From positions 1 to 64,000 of the forward strand of contig NZ_JAVIFV010000001.1 in assembly GCF_031157375.1 (NCBI RefSeq): a stretch of DNA of 64,000 nucleotides, given 5' to 3'. This document shows positions 1-9,688 of the stretch, piece by piece. Source of the stretch: Sphingosinicella sp. LHD-64 (lineage in GTDB: Bacteria; Pseudomonadota; Alphaproteobacteria; Sphingomonadales; Sphingomonadaceae). The stretch's first letter is position 1; every line of letters starts with the position of its first letter. A model generated the notes under the pieces. It saw only the letters and a list, made by a program, of their open reading frames with translations. It ran no database searches and had not been told where the DNA came from. Position numbers and translations under genes: made by a program.

Positions 1-27
1 AGGCCTGCTGGCGGCGTCGCTTGCTTG

Positions 28-148
28 CGCGTAGCGGTCAGCTACGCGACTGCGCTGCGCTCCTTGCCAGCGGACCTCTCCAGACGATCACGACCATTGC
101 CGGTTATGGGTACAGGCCCTAGAGGTCCGCGGGTCATTCCTCCGCGGA
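28..148 (+). promoter_or_regulatory. possible structured leader upstream of proS
   Basis: Three perfect inverted repeats lie just upstream of proS. CGCGTAGC at 28-35 pairs with 41-48 around a 5-base loop. GCGGACCTCT at 70-79 pairs with AGAGGTCCGC at 121-130. TCCGCGG at 126-132 pairs with CCGCGGA at 142-148. The second and third helices share bases 126-130, so they cannot form together. No T-tract follows any of them. Whether this is a regulatory leader or chance pairing in GC-rich DNA is unknown. Confidence 0.25.
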
Positions 149-162
149 GCCGTTCGAGCCCC

Positions 163-1467
163 ATGCGCCTGTCCCGCTATTTCCTGCCCGTCACCAGGGA
201 AACGCCCGCCGACGCCCAGATCGTCAGCCACAAGCTGATGCTGCGCGCCGGCCTGATCCGCCAGACCGCCGCCGGCATCTATGCCTGGCTGCCGTTCGGG
301 TATCGGGTGCTGAAGAAGATCGAGCAGATCGTCCGCGAGGAGCAGGACCGGGCCGGGGCGATCGAGCTCTTGATGCCGACGATCCAGTCGGCGGACCTGT
401 GGCGCCAGTCGGGCCGCTACGACGCCTACGGCCCGGAAATGCTGCGCTTCCCGGACCGCAAGGGCACCGAGATGCTCTACGGGCCGACCAACGAGGAGAT
501 GATTACCCAGATCTTCTTGGGGTCCGTCAAATCCTATCGCGACCTGCCGCGCACGCTCTATCACATCCAGTGGAAGTTCCGCGACGAGGTCCGCCCGCGC
601 TTCGGCGTGATGCGCGGCCGCGAGTTCCTGATGAAGGACGCCTACAGCTTCGATCTCGACGAGGCCGGGCTCACCGGGAGCTACGAGGCGATGTTCGTCG
701 CGTATCTGCGTACGTTCGCGCGGCTCGGCCTCCAGGCGGTGCCGGTGCGCGCGCCGACCGGGCCGATCGGCGGCAACCTCAGCCACGAATTCCACATCCT
801 CGCCGACACCGGCGAAAGCGCCGTCTTCTACGACGCTGCGTTGGAGGACGTATCGCGTGACGAGCTGCTCGCCGCCGACGCCTCGACGATCGCGAAGCTC
901 ACCAGCCTCTACGCGATGGAGGAGGAGGAGCATGCCAAGATCGAGACCTGCCCGGTCCCGTCCGATCGCCTGCACCGGCGCCGCGGCATCGAGGTCGGCC
1001 ATATCTTCGCCTTCGGCACCAAGTACAGCGCGTCGATGGGCTTTTCCGTCCAGGCGGCCGACGGCAGCCAGGTCCATCCGCACATGGGCAGCTACGGCAT
1101 TGGCGTCTCGCGGCTGATGGGCGCGATCATCGAGGCGAGCCATGACGAGGCTGGGATCATCTGGCCCGAGAGCGTGGCGCCGTACAAGGTCGGGCTGGTC
1201 AACATGCGCGCCGACGACGCGGCCTGCGCCGCGGCGTCCGACGATATTTACGACAAGCTCGCCGCGGCTGGCGTGGACACTCTCTACGACGATCGCGACG
1301 AGCGTGGCGGCGCCAAGTTCGCGACCATGGACCTGATCGGCCTGCCCTGGCAGCTCGTCGTCGGCCCGCGCGGACTGGAGAAGGGCGTGGTCGAATTGAA
1401 GCGCCGCGCCACCGGGGAGCGCGAGGAAGTGAGCATCGAAAGCGCGCTGGCGAGGTTGGCGGGATGA
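163..1467 (+). CDS. proS: proline--tRNA ligase (short alphaproteobacterial form)
   Basis: Cytoplasmic class II aminoacyl-tRNA synthetase that charges tRNA-Pro with proline. Of 434 residues, about 1-330 are the catalytic core: motif 1 near residues 68-82 ([12 protein letters not shown]), motif 2 near 138-160 ([10 protein letters not shown] then [11 protein letters not shown]) and motif 3 at 308-324 ([17 protein letters not shown]). About 340-434 is the anticodon-binding domain. There is no 180-residue editing insert between motifs 2 and 3, which is the usual state of the short alphaproteobacterial enzyme. The frame stays open upstream to position 1, but homology to the canonical N-terminus ([10 protein letters not shown]) begins at the ATG at 163, so the longer reading was not used. 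A palindromic repeat separates it from lolC. Confidence 0.95.
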   Translation: MRLSRYFLPVTRETPADAQIVSHKLMLRAGLIRQTAAGIYAWLPFGYRVLKKIEQIVREEQDRAGAIELLMPTIQSADLWRQSGRYDAYGPEMLRFPDRKGTEMLYGPTNEEMITQIFLGSVKSYRDLPRTLYHIQWKFRDEVRPRFGVMRGREFLMKDAYSFDLDEAGLTGSYEAMFVAYLRTFARLGLQAVPVRAPTGPIGGNLSHEFHILADTGESAVFYDAALEDVSRDELLAADASTIAKLTSLYAMEEEEHAKIETCPVPSDRLHRRRGIEVGHIFAFGTKYSASMGFSVQAADGSQVHPHMGSYGIGVSRLMGAIIEASHDEAGIIWPESVAPYKVGLVNMRADDAACAAASDDIYDKLAAAGVDTLYDDRDERGGAKFATMDLIGLPWQLVVGPRGLEKGVVELKRRATGEREEVSIESALARLAG

Positions 1468-1480
1468 CAGGTCGCAAATC

Positions 1481-1565
1481 CGTCATTCCAGCGAAAGCTG
1501 GAATCTCTCTTTTTCTTCCCCGGCTGTTGCAAGGCAATGAGATTCCAGCTTTCGCTGGAATGACG
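1481..1565. repeat. palindromic intergenic repeat, family A, copy 1
   Basis: A perfect 27-base inverted repeat: left arm 1481-1507, right arm 1539-1565, spacer 31 bases. Each arm is itself a small hairpin; the left arm contains ATTCCAGCGAAAGCTGGAAT, an 8-bp stem closed by a GAAA tetraloop. It lies 13 bases after the proS stop and 11 bases before lolC. A diverged second copy is at 9577-9661. The form resembles REP/RAYT-type mobile palindromes, and it could act as a terminator or mRNA stabiliser. Confidence 0.9.
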
Positions 1566-1576
1566 GGCGAGATCGC

Positions 1577-2827
1577 ATGATCCTCTCCCGCTACGAGCGG
1601 ATGATCGCCCGGCGCTACCTGATGCCGGGCAAGGGCGAGGGCTTCATCTTCCTCGTCGCCTCGATCAGCCTGGTCGCGGTGATGCTCGGCGTCGCCGCGC
1701 TGATCATCGTGATGAGCGTGATGAACGGCTTTCGCGCCGAGCTGTTCGACAAGGTGGTCGGCCTCAACGGCCATGCGGTGATCCAGGGCTATGGCGGCCG
1801 GCTCGAGAACTGGCGGCCGATCCTCGAGGAGGCGCAGCGCACGCCGGGCGTCACCTCCGCCACCGCGCTCATCGAGCAGCCGTTGATGGCGAGCAATTCC
1901 GGCCGGGTCGAGGCGATCCTGCTGCGCGGCGTCACGCCGGATGAGATCGCCCACAACCAGACGCTCAATCGCAACGTTGTCGCCGGATCGATGGCCGAGG
2001 TCCGCGAAGGCACTGAGAATGTCGCGATCGGCTCGCGGCTCGCCGAACTGCTCGGCCTCAGCGTCGGCGAATCGATCACGATCATCAGCCCGCAGGGCCG
2101 CTCGACGCCGTTCGGCACGGTGCCGCGCATCGTCGACTATCGCGTCGCCGCGATCTTCGAGGTCGGCCTCTACGATTTCGATCGCGCCTTCGTGGTGATG
2201 CCGATGGCGGAGGCGCAGAACTTCCTGCTGATGGGCGATGCCATCGGCATGATCGAGGTGGAGACCACTGATCCCGACCGGGTGCAGGACATCCTCGCAC
2301 CGGTCGCCCAAGCGGTCGCGGGCCGAGCGGTAGTGAATGACTGGCGTTCGATGAATTCGGCCCTGTTCGAGGCATTGCAGGTCGAGCGCGTCGCGATGTT
2401 CGTCGTGCTCTCGATCATCGTGCTGGTCGCGGTGTTCAACATCCTTTCGTCCCTCATCATGCTGGTCCGCGCCAAGACCCGCGACATCGCGATCCTGCGC
2501 ACCATGGGCGCGAGCCGCGCCGGGCTGATGCGGGTGTTCATGACGGTGGGCGTGACAATCGGCGTGCTCGGCATCCTGGCCGGCATGATCCTCGGCGCGA
2601 TCTTCCTCTACTACCGGCAGGGTGTCGTCCGCTTCGTCCAGACCGTTACCGGCCAGAATCTCTGGGACCCCTCGATCCGCTTTCTGACCGAGCTGCCGGC
2701 CAAGACCGATCCGTTCGAGGTCGCCGCGATCGTCCTCATGGCGCTGGTCCTGAGTTTCCTCGCCACGCTCTATCCCGCGTGGAAGGCGGCGAGCACCGAT
2801 CCGGTGCAGGTGCTGCGCTATGAGTGA
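1577..2827 (+). CDS. lolC: lipoprotein-releasing ABC transporter permease (LolC/LolE family)
   Basis: Inner-membrane permease of the Lol complex, which extracts outer-membrane lipoproteins from the inner membrane and passes them to LolA. The 416-residue protein has the MacB/FtsX layout: TM1 near residues 24-49 ([18 protein letters not shown]), a periplasmic domain of about 200 residues, then three C-terminal helices in the FtsX domain starting near 272. The N-terminal ERMIARRYL and the [11 protein letters not shown] segment after TM1 are typical of LolC/E. A single permease gene sits next to lolD, so it probably works as a homodimer (LolF-like) as in many bacteria outside the enterics; whether a second permease exists elsewhere cannot be seen. 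Its stop overlaps lolD by 8 bases. Confidence 0.9.
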   Translation: MILSRYERMIARRYLMPGKGEGFIFLVASISLVAVMLGVAALIIVMSVMNGFRAELFDKVVGLNGHAVIQGYGGRLENWRPILEEAQRTPGVTSATALIEQPLMASNSGRVEAILLRGVTPDEIAHNQTLNRNVVAGSMAEVREGTENVAIGSRLAELLGLSVGESITIISPQGRSTPFGTVPRIVDYRVAAIFEVGLYDFDRAFVVMPMAEAQNFLLMGDAIGMIEVETTDPDRVQDILAPVAQAVAGRAVVNDWRSMNSALFEALQVERVAMFVVLSIIVLVAVFNILSSLIMLVRAKTRDIAILRTMGASRAGLMRVFMTVGVTIGVLGILAGMILGAIFLYYRQGVVRFVQTVTGQNLWDPSIRFLTELPAKTDPFEVAAIVLMALVLSFLATLYPAWKAASTDPVQVLRYE

Positions 2828-3491
2828 CGTCCTTTCGGTCCGCGGCCTGAAGCGCAGCTTCAAGCAGGCCGGGGTGGTGATCGACGTGCTGCGCGGCGTC
2901 GACCTGCATGTCGGGGCCGGGGAGATCGTCGCCCTGCTCGGGCCTTCCGGCTCGGGCAAATCGACCTTGTTGCAGGCCGTCGGCCTGCTCGAAGGTGGTT
3001 TCGAGGGCTCGATCCAAATCGCCGGCGAGGAGGTCGCGACGCTCGACGACGGCGACCGCACGCGCGTCCGGCGCGACGCGCTGGGCTTCGTCTACCAGTT
3101 TCATCACCTGCTGCCGGACTTCAACGCGATCGAGAATGTCGTCCTGCCGCAGCTCGTGCGCGGCGCCACCCGCGCCGAGGCGGAAGAGCGCGCCGAATCG
3201 CTGCTCGGCGCGCTCGGTCTCGCCGAGCGACTGACCCATCGCCCGTCCAAGCTTTCCGGTGGCGAGCAGCAGCGCGTCGCCGTTGCCCGCGCGCTGGCCA
3301 ATCGTCCGACGCTGGTCCTTGCCGACGAGCCCACCGGCAATCTCGACGAGGCGACCGCCGACATCGTGTTCGCGGAGTTCCTCCGGCTCGTCCGCGAGGA
3401 AGGCAGCGCGGCGCTGGTCGCGACCCATAACGAGCGGATCGCGGCCAAGATGGACCGGGTGCTGCGACTGCACGACGGTGTGCTCACCTGA
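2820..3491 (+). CDS. lolD: lipoprotein-releasing system ATP-binding protein LolD
   Basis: ATPase of the Lol lipoprotein-release transporter, on the cytoplasmic face. The 223 residues hold a complete ABC domain: Walker [10 protein letters not shown] at 41-49, Q-loop ([16 protein letters not shown]), signature [15 protein letters not shown] and Walker [13 protein letters not shown], followed by the H-loop (VATHNE). It belongs to the LolD/MacB/FtsE subgroup, which matches its FtsX-type partner. The start at 2820 lies inside the last codons of the permease gene, so translation is probably coupled. Confidence 0.95.
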   Translation: MSDVLSVRGLKRSFKQAGVVIDVLRGVDLHVGAGEIVALLGPSGSGKSTLLQAVGLLEGGFEGSIQIAGEEVATLDDGDRTRVRRDALGFVYQFHHLLPDFNAIENVVLPQLVRGATRAEAEERAESLLGALGLAERLTHRPSKLSGGEQQRVAVARALANRPTLVLADEPTGNLDEATADIVFAEFLRLVREEGSAALVATHNERIAAKMDRVLRLHDGVLT

Positions 3492-3548
3492 GCTTGACGC
3501 CGCCCCACGGCGGCGGGCTACATTGCTCCCAAACAGGGAGGATCGTTC

Positions 3549-5426
3549 GTGAAACGCCTGCTCGTCATCGCGGCGCTGCTGCTCGCCGTCCCCGCCGCCG
3601 CCCAGCGCCAGCCCGAAACCGCCGACGATGCCCTGCGCCAGCAGCTGGACCGGATCGCAACCTCGGAGGAGGCGGTGCTGGTGCCGATGCGCGACGGCGT
3701 CGGCCTCTCGACCAACATCTACCGCCCGCGCGAGGCCGAGGGGCGGCTGCCGACCATCTTCTGGCGAACGCCCTACAACGAGCATCGCCTGCGCGGCTCG
3801 ACGCTGCGATATGCGCTGGAGGCGGCGCGCCGCGGCTATGCCTTCATCGTCCAGAACGAGCGCGGCCGCTATTTCTCCGAAGGCACGTTCGAGATCCTCG
3901 GCCATCCCCAGACCGACGGCTATGACGCGCTGACTTGGATCGCCGACCAGGGCTGGTCGAACGGCCGGGTCGGCACGCTCGGCTGTTCCTCTTCGGCGGA
4001 ATGGCAGCTGGCGCTGGCCGCGCAGAACCATCCGGCCCACGCGGCGATGGTGCCGATGGCCTCGGGCGCCGGCATCGGCACGGTCGGCCGCTTCCACGAG
4101 CAGGGCAACTGGTACACGGGCGGCGTCCCGCGCACCCTGTTCTTCGTCTGGCTCTACGGCGTCGACAATCCGCTGCGCGCCCAGCTCCCTTCCGGTCTCG
4201 ACCAGCCGACCCGCGCCCGCATCGCCCGCTACAACGATCTCAACGCGTCGAAGCCCGACGTGAACTGGCAGCGGCAGATCCGCCACCTGCCGGTCAGCGA
4301 AATCCTCTCCGATCTCGGCGAGCCGCCGGCGACCTTCGAGCAGTTCATCGCCCGCACGCCGGCCGATCCGGCCTGGCGGCAAAGCGGGCTCTATCATGAC
4401 GACATGGGCTGGGGCGTGCCGGCGCTCTGGTTCAACTCTTGGTACGACGTCTCGATCGGCCCCAATCTCGAGCTGTTCAACCATGCCCGCCGCGCCAATT
4501 CGGACCGCGAGGCGAGCGCCAACCAATATGTCGTGATCGCGCCGACCCCGCATTGCCAGTACAACCGGCTCGGCCCGGACACGGTGGTCGGCGAGCGGGC
4601 GATGGGCGACACCAGCTTCGACGTCGACGGCCAGATTTTCGGCTGGTTCGACCGCTGGCTGAAGAACGACCGGAGCGCCTTCCCGGCCTCGACCCCGCAT
4701 GTCCGCTATTTCGTGATGGGCGAGAATCGCTGGCGCTCGGCGGCGGACTGGCCGCCGCGCGGCACCGAGACGATGCGCTTCTATCTGCGCAGCGGCGGCA
4801 ACGCGAACAGCCTCAACGGCGACGGCCGCTTGGCGGCCGAGGCGCCGCCGGCAGGCGAGGCTTCGGATCGCTACCGCTACGATCCGATGAACCCGGTCCA
4901 GACGATCGGCGGCGGCGATTGCTGCAATGGCGGCCTCGTCATCCCCGGCGCCTACGACCAGCGCCAGATCGAGGCGCGGGACGACGTGCTCGTCTACACG
5001 AGTGAGCCCCTGACCGAGCCGATCGAGGTGAGCGGCTTCGTCAACGCGCTGCTCAGCGTCTCCTCCAGCGCCCGCGACACCGACTTCGCGGTGAAGCTGG
5101 TCGACGTCGCGCCGGACGGCACCGCCTGGATCATCGGCGACACGATCATCCGCGCCCGCTACCGCGACGGCTACGAGCGGCCGGTCTTCATGGAGCCCGG
5201 CGGCGTCTACCGCATCCAGCCGACCCCGATGGCGACCGGCATCCGCTTCGGCGTCGGCCACCGCATCCGCATCGAGGTGACCTCGTCCAACTTCCCCAAG
5301 TTCGTCCGCAACCTCAACACCGGCGGGCCGAACGAGAGCGAGCGTACCGGCGTCGTGGCGGACAATGTGATCCATCATGCCGGCGAGAACGTCTCCTACA
5401 TCGAGCTACCGGTGGTGCCGCGCTAG
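3549..5426 (+). CDS. secreted CocE/NonD-type hydrolase (X-Pro dipeptidyl-peptidase S15 family)
   Basis: Predicted exported serine hydrolase of 625 residues. The GTG start is supported by AGGGAGG at 3534-3540 and gives a clean signal peptide (MKRLLVIAALLLAVPAAAQ). The N-terminal alpha/beta-hydrolase part carries VPMRDGVGLSTNIYRP, typical of the CocE family, and the nucleophile elbow G-C-S with Ser147 as likely nucleophile; PTPHCQYNR may supply the His region. The C-terminal part (about 400-625) is the jelly-roll domain of X-Pro dipeptidyl peptidases and cocaine esterase (FVNALLSVSSSARDTDF). Substrate cannot be read from sequence: family members cut acyl esters, glutaryl-7-ACA or X-Pro peptides. 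It appears to be a single-gene unit. Confidence 0.85.
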   Translation: MKRLLVIAALLLAVPAAAQRQPETADDALRQQLDRIATSEEAVLVPMRDGVGLSTNIYRPREAEGRLPTIFWRTPYNEHRLRGSTLRYALEAARRGYAFIVQNERGRYFSEGTFEILGHPQTDGYDALTWIADQGWSNGRVGTLGCSSSAEWQLALAAQNHPAHAAMVPMASGAGIGTVGRFHEQGNWYTGGVPRTLFFVWLYGVDNPLRAQLPSGLDQPTRARIARYNDLNASKPDVNWQRQIRHLPVSEILSDLGEPPATFEQFIARTPADPAWRQSGLYHDDMGWGVPALWFNSWYDVSIGPNLELFNHARRANSDREASANQYVVIAPTPHCQYNRLGPDTVVGERAMGDTSFDVDGQIFGWFDRWLKNDRSAFPASTPHVRYFVMGENRWRSAADWPPRGTETMRFYLRSGGNANSLNGDGRLAAEAPPAGEASDRYRYDPMNPVQTIGGGDCCNGGLVIPGAYDQRQIEARDDVLVYTSEPLTEPIEVSGFVNALLSVSSSARDTDFAVKLVDVAPDGTAWIIGDTIIRARYRDGYERPVFMEPGGVYRIQPTPMATGIRFGVGHRIRIEVTSSNFPKFVRNLNTGGPNESERTGVVADNVIHHAGENVSYIELPVVPR

Positions 5427-5498
5427 CAGATCGGGCTTGCGCGTCGCAGGCTTTCGGCGGAGGTTGAGTGCGGTGGCTCGCTGAAGGGAGGTTCTCCC

Positions 5499-6029
5499 GT
5501 GCTCGTCGCCATTGCCCTTGCCGCCTTGCAGACTGCCCAGCCGGCGACGCCCTCGCCACCGGCCTGCGTCACACCCGAGCATCGCCAGTTCGATTTCTGG
5601 GTCGGTTACTGGGACGTCTATCAGACCGGCACCGAGCGGCTGGTGGCGCACAGCCTGATCGAGCGCCGCTATGCGGGCTGCGCCATCCGCGAGAACTGGA
5701 TGCCGTTGCCAGGGCAGGAAGGCGGCAGCTTCAGCGCCTGGCGACCCGACACCGGTCGGTGGCGCCAGACCTGGGTCGATTCGAGCGGCGGCTGGGTCGA
5801 GTTCACCGGTGGCATGGCCGGCGATGCGATGGAGCTGACCGGCAACTGGCGCGGCGTGGTCGCGCCGGGACAAGACGGGCTGATGCGCATGCGCTACACA
5901 AGGGAAGCGAACGGCGCGGTGCGTCAGCACGGACAGGTCTCGACCGATGGCGGGGCGACCTGGGCGCCGAGCTTCGATTTCACCTATCGGCCCTCGGCCT
6001 CGCCGGCGCCGGCACAGCCGGGCTCGTGA
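5499..6029 (+). CDS. small secreted protein with DUF1579-like fold signature
   Basis: A 176-residue protein of unknown function. The GTG start follows AAGGGAG at 5484-5490. The first ~18 residues are hydrophobic and Ala-rich, as in a signal peptide. The mature part begins with CVTPEHRQFDFWVGYWDVYQ; an FDFWxGxWDV motif is shared by many secreted proteins annotated as DUF1579 or as unknown, expected to form a lipocalin-like beta barrel. Two Cys (CVTPEH and AGCAIREN) could form a disulfide. There is no catalytic motif. It sits between two unrelated genes and gives no pathway clue. Confidence 0.7.
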   Translation: MLVAIALAALQTAQPATPSPPACVTPEHRQFDFWVGYWDVYQTGTERLVAHSLIERRYAGCAIRENWMPLPGQEGGSFSAWRPDTGRWRQTWVDSSGGWVEFTGGMAGDAMELTGNWRGVVAPGQDGLMRMRYTREANGAVRQHGQVSTDGGATWAPSFDFTYRPSASPAPAQPGS

Positions 6030-6091
6030 TTTCCTGTGGACAAGGCGCGCGCACGGGTTTCCCTCCGCGTCCCAAGCGCCCATAAAAGGGC

Positions 6092-9000
6092 ATGTCGTCC
6101 GCGCCTTACGTCCCGCTGCGCAACTTCTCCTGCTACACGATGCTCGAAGGGGCGATCGATCCCAAGGCGATCGCCAAGCAGGCGAAGAAGCTGGACTTTC
6201 CTGCGGCCGCCCTCGTTGACCGCAACGGGCTTTATGCCGCCATGCCGTTCACCGAGGCCTGCATCGGCGAGGGCGTCCAGCCGATTATCGGGACGCTGCT
6301 CGGCGTGGCCCGCCCCGGCACGCCGCAAGGCAAGCCGGCGGTCATCGACTGGCTGGCGCTCTATGCGCAGGACGAGGCCGGCTACGCCAATCTCTGCGCG
6401 CTCGTCTCGGCCGCGCATCTCGATCGACCGGTCGAACAGGACGCGCATGTGCCGTTCGAGGCGCTGACCGGGCGCACCGACGGCCTGATCGCGCTGACCG
6501 GAGGTGGGGAGGGGGCGCTCGCCCGGCTGTTCGCTGAGGGCCTGGACGAACCCGCCAAGGCGATCGCGGCGCAGCTCGAGGCGCTGTTCCCCGGGCGGCT
6601 CTATATCGAGCTCAGCCGGCGCGGCGATCCGGTCGAGCAGGCGGCCGAGGCGGCGCTGATCGAGCTTGCCTATGCGCGCGACCTGCCGCTGGCGGCGACC
6701 AATCCGGCGGCCTATGTCGAGGCGGCCTTCCACGGCGCCCACGACGCGATGCTGTGCATCGCGCAATCGAGCCAGGTGGCGCGCGACGACCGCAATCGTT
6801 CCTCGCCCGAGACCTGGATGAAGCCGGCCGCCGAGATGCGGGCGCTGTTCGCCGACCTGCCCGAGGCGATCGCCAATACCGCCGTGATCGCGCGGCGCTG
6901 CGCCGTCGGCGCGCCCAAGCGCAAGCCGATCCTGCCCAGCATCGCCGGCGATACCGATGCCGAGGCCGAACAGCTCCGCCGCGATGCCCGCGAAGGCCTG
7001 GAGGCGCGGCTCGCCGTCTACGACGACCTTACGGACGCCGATCGGCAGGCCTATTTCGACCGGCTCGCCTACGAGACCGACGTCATCGCCGGCATGGGGT
7101 TCCCGGGCTACTTCCTGATCGTTGCCGACTTCATCAAGTGGGCAAAGGAGCAGGGGATTCCCGTGGGTCCGGGCCGCGGCTCGGGCGCCGGTTCGGTGGT
7201 CGCCTGGGCGCTCACCATCACCGATCTCGACCCGCTGAAGCTCGGCCTGCTGTTCGAGCGCTTCCTCAATCCCGAGCGCGTGTCGATGCCGGACTTCGAC
7301 ATCGACTTCTGCGAAACCCGGCGCGGCGAGGTGATTCGTTACGTCCAGGAGCGTTACGGCGCCGACAAGGTCGCGCAGATCATCACCTTCGGAAAGCTGA
7401 AGGCCCGCGCCGTCCTCAAGGACACCGGCCGCGTCCTCCAGATGCCCTATGGCCAGGTCGACCGGCTCGCCAAGCTGGTGCCCAACCACCCGACCGACCC
7501 GTGGACGCTGGAGCGGGCGTTGAACGGCGTCAGCGAGCTCGCTGCCGAATATGCCAACGACGTCGACGTCCGCCGCCTGTTCGATCTCGCCAAGGAGCTG
7601 GAGGGCCTGCCGCGGCACAGCTCGACCCATGCCGCCGGCGTGGTGATCGGCGATCGGCCGCTCGACCAGCTGGTCCCGCTCTACCGCGATCCACGCTCGG
7701 ACATGCCGGTCACCCAGTTCGATATGAAATATGTCGAGGCGGCGGGGCTGGTGAAGTTCGATTTCCTCGGCCTCAAGACGCTCTCGGTGCTGCGCAAGGC
7801 GGTCGAGTTGCTGGCGAAGCGGGGTGTTGCGATCGATCTCGACCGGCTGATGCCGTGGAACGATCCGGCGGTCTACGCGCTGCTCCAGCGGGCCGACACG
7901 GTGGGCGTGTTCCAGCTGGAATCTGAAGGCATGCGCCGCACGCTCGCCGCCGTGAAGCCGTCGAACTTCGGCGACATCATCGCGCTCGTCTCGCTCTACC
8001 GGCCGGGGCCGATGGACAACATTCCGATGTTCGGCGACCGCAAGAACGGCCGCGCCGCGATCGAATATCCCCATCCCTTGCTCGAAGAGGTGCTGAAGGA
8101 AACCTACGGCATCTTCGTCTATCAGGAGCAGGTGATGGAAGCGGCCAAGGTGTTGGCCGGCTACAGCCTCGGCGAGGCCGACCTGCTCCGCCGCGCGATG
8201 GGCAAGAAGATCAAGGCGGAGATGGATGCGCAGCGCGAGCGGTTCGTCACCGGCTGCGCGTCGAACCAGATCGGCAAATCCAAAGCGAACGAACTGTTCG
8301 ATTTGATCGACAAGTTCGCCGGCTACGGCTTCAACAAGAGCCACGCCGCCGCCTATGCGCTGGTCGCCTACCAGACCGCCTGGCTGAAAGCCCATTACCC
8401 GGTCGAATTCTTCGCCGCATCGATGGCGTTCGATATCCATCAGACCGACAAGCTCGCCATCTTCGTCGACGACATGCGCCGCCTCGAGGTCGAATGCCTG
8501 CCGCCCGCGATCAATGCCAGCGAGGCGGACTTCAGTGTCGAGCCATCAGGGGACGGTCACGCCGTCCGCTATGCCCTCGGCGCGCTCAAGGGGGTCGGCG
8601 AGAAGGCGATGGAGCAGCTTGTCGCCGAGCGCCGCGCCGGCGGGCCGTTCCGCGATCTCGACGATTTCGCCGCGCGGATCGATCCGCGCGCGCTCAACCG
8701 ACGCCAGCTCGAAAGCCTCGCCGGCGGCGGCGCCTTCGACGGCCTTGCCGAGCGCTGGTCGGCCTTCGCCGCCGCCGAGACGATCCTCGCCGCCGCCAAC
8801 AGCGCCGCGGAGGCACGGACGAGCGGGCAGGGGGGGCTGTTCGGCGAGGGCGCGGCCAATGTCGCGCCGATTCGCATGCCGACCTGCGAGACCTGGACGC
8901 TCGCCCAGACCATGGCGGCGGAAAAGGAGAGCTTCGGCTTCTACTTCTCGGCTCATCCGGTGGACAACTACCGCCATATCGCTGCCGCCAATGGTGCGCG

Positions 9001-9571
9001 CAGCTTCGGGGACATTGCCGCGATGCCCGCGCCGGCCGACGGCAGCCGCACCGGCGCGACCATGGCCGCGCTCGTCGAGGACACGCGCTGGCGCACCTCC
9101 GCGAGGGGCCGCCGCTACATGATGGCGACGCTCTCCGATTCCTCCGGCCAGTTCGAGGCGACGATCTTCGACGACATGGTCGCCGAGCAGGTCGCGAACG
9201 CCGCCAAGGCCGGCACCTGCGCGCTGCTCGGGGTCGAGCTCGACCGCCGCCCCGGCGAGGAAACCCCGCGTGTGACGATCCGCAGTCTGCAGAGCTTCGA
9301 GAGCCTGTCGAAGCGCACGCGGCTCCAGTTGGAGGTCGAGGTCGATGATCCCGCCGCGCTTCCCATCCTTGCCGAGGCGCTGGCGGGCGACCGCAACGGC
9401 AATGGCCAGGTCCGCCTCAAGGCGCGGTTCGAGGGCGGCATAGCTGAGGTCATCCTCGGCCGCGACCTTACCGTCGATGCCGAGCTCGCGGCCCGGATCG
9501 AGCGCCTCCCCGGCATCCGCGCGGTGCAGCTCTCGCTCGCCGAACCGCCCCGCCTTGCGCTGGTGTCCTGA
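6092..9571 (+). CDS. dnaE: DNA polymerase III alpha subunit
   Basis: Replicative C-family DNA polymerase of 1159 residues, the normal length for DnaE1. An N-terminal PHP domain (about 6-75) is followed by the polymerase core: PGRGSGAGSVVAW, then catalytic aspartates in PDFDIDF at D401, D403 and D405, and the fingers region (GVFQLESEGMRRTL; GYGFNKSHAAAYALVAYQTAWLK). The C-terminal part holds helix-hairpin-helix (LGALKGVGEKAMEQL) and OB-fold (GRRYMMATLSDSSGQFEATIFDD) regions. The PHP metal site looks degenerate: FSCY and DRNG stand where H-S-D and D-H-x are found in active PHP domains, so proofreading probably depends on a separate DnaQ. A family A repeat follows 5 bases after the stop. Confidence 0.97.
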   Translation: MSSAPYVPLRNFSCYTMLEGAIDPKAIAKQAKKLDFPAAALVDRNGLYAAMPFTEACIGEGVQPIIGTLLGVARPGTPQGKPAVIDWLALYAQDEAGYANLCALVSAAHLDRPVEQDAHVPFEALTGRTDGLIALTGGGEGALARLFAEGLDEPAKAIAAQLEALFPGRLYIELSRRGDPVEQAAEAALIELAYARDLPLAATNPAAYVEAAFHGAHDAMLCIAQSSQVARDDRNRSSPETWMKPAAEMRALFADLPEAIANTAVIARRCAVGAPKRKPILPSIAGDTDAEAEQLRRDAREGLEARLAVYDDLTDADRQAYFDRLAYETDVIAGMGFPGYFLIVADFIKWAKEQGIPVGPGRGSGAGSVVAWALTITDLDPLKLGLLFERFLNPERVSMPDFDIDFCETRRGEVIRYVQERYGADKVAQIITFGKLKARAVLKDTGRVLQMPYGQVDRLAKLVPNHPTDPWTLERALNGVSELAAEYANDVDVRRLFDLAKELEGLPRHSSTHAAGVVIGDRPLDQLVPLYRDPRSDMPVTQFDMKYVEAAGLVKFDFLGLKTLSVLRKAVELLAKRGVAIDLDRLMPWNDPAVYALLQRADTVGVFQLESEGMRRTLAAVKPSNFGDIIALVSLYRPGPMDNIPMFGDRKNGRAAIEYPHPLLEEVLKETYGIFVYQEQVMEAAKVLAGYSLGEADLLRRAMGKKIKAEMDAQRERFVTGCASNQIGKSKANELFDLIDKFAGYGFNKSHAAAYALVAYQTAWLKAHYPVEFFAASMAFDIHQTDKLAIFVDDMRRLEVECLPPAINASEADFSVEPSGDGHAVRYALGALKGVGEKAMEQLVAERRAGGPFRDLDDFAARIDPRALNRRQLESLAGGGAFDGLAERWSAFAAAETILAAANSAAEARTSGQGGLFGEGAANVAPIRMPTCETWTLAQTMAAEKESFGFYFSAHPVDNYRHIAAANGARSFGDIAAMPAPADGSRTGATMAALVEDTRWRTSARGRRYMMATLSDSSGQFEATIFDDMVAEQVANAAKAGTCALLGVELDRRPGEETPRVTIRSLQSFESLSKRTRLQLEVEVDDPAALPILAEALAGDRNGNGQVRLKARFEGGIAEVILGRDLTVDAELAARIERLPGIRAVQLSLAEPPRLALVS

Positions 9572-9576
9572 CCACC

Positions 9577-9661
9577 CGTCATTCCGGCGGAAGCCGGAAT
9601 CCCTCTTGCTTTTTCCTCTCGACAAGAAGGCAATGAGATTCCAGCTTTCGCTGGAATGACG
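9577..9661. repeat. palindromic intergenic repeat, family A, copy 2
   Basis: Second family A element, after dnaE. The right arm (9635-9661) is identical to that of copy 1; the left arm (9577-9604) has diverged to ATTCCGGCGGAAGCCGGAAT. The changes are paired, so the left mini-hairpin keeps an 8-bp perfect stem (ATTCCGGC/GCCGGAAT) and a GGAA loop. This compensatory change points to selection on, or copying of, the folded form. Confidence 0.88.
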
Positions 9662-9688
9662 CGAAGAAGATAAAGCGGGAGAGATGCC

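Noticed and set aside
1-34. Tail of an upstream gene in frame 2 ending TAG at 32-34
   Set aside because: Only ten codons are visible, which is too little to support a call.
25-162. 46-codon N-terminal extension of proS from a TTG
   Set aside because: The extra residues are Arg/Pro-rich and match no ProS N-terminus; conserved sequence begins at the ATG at 163.
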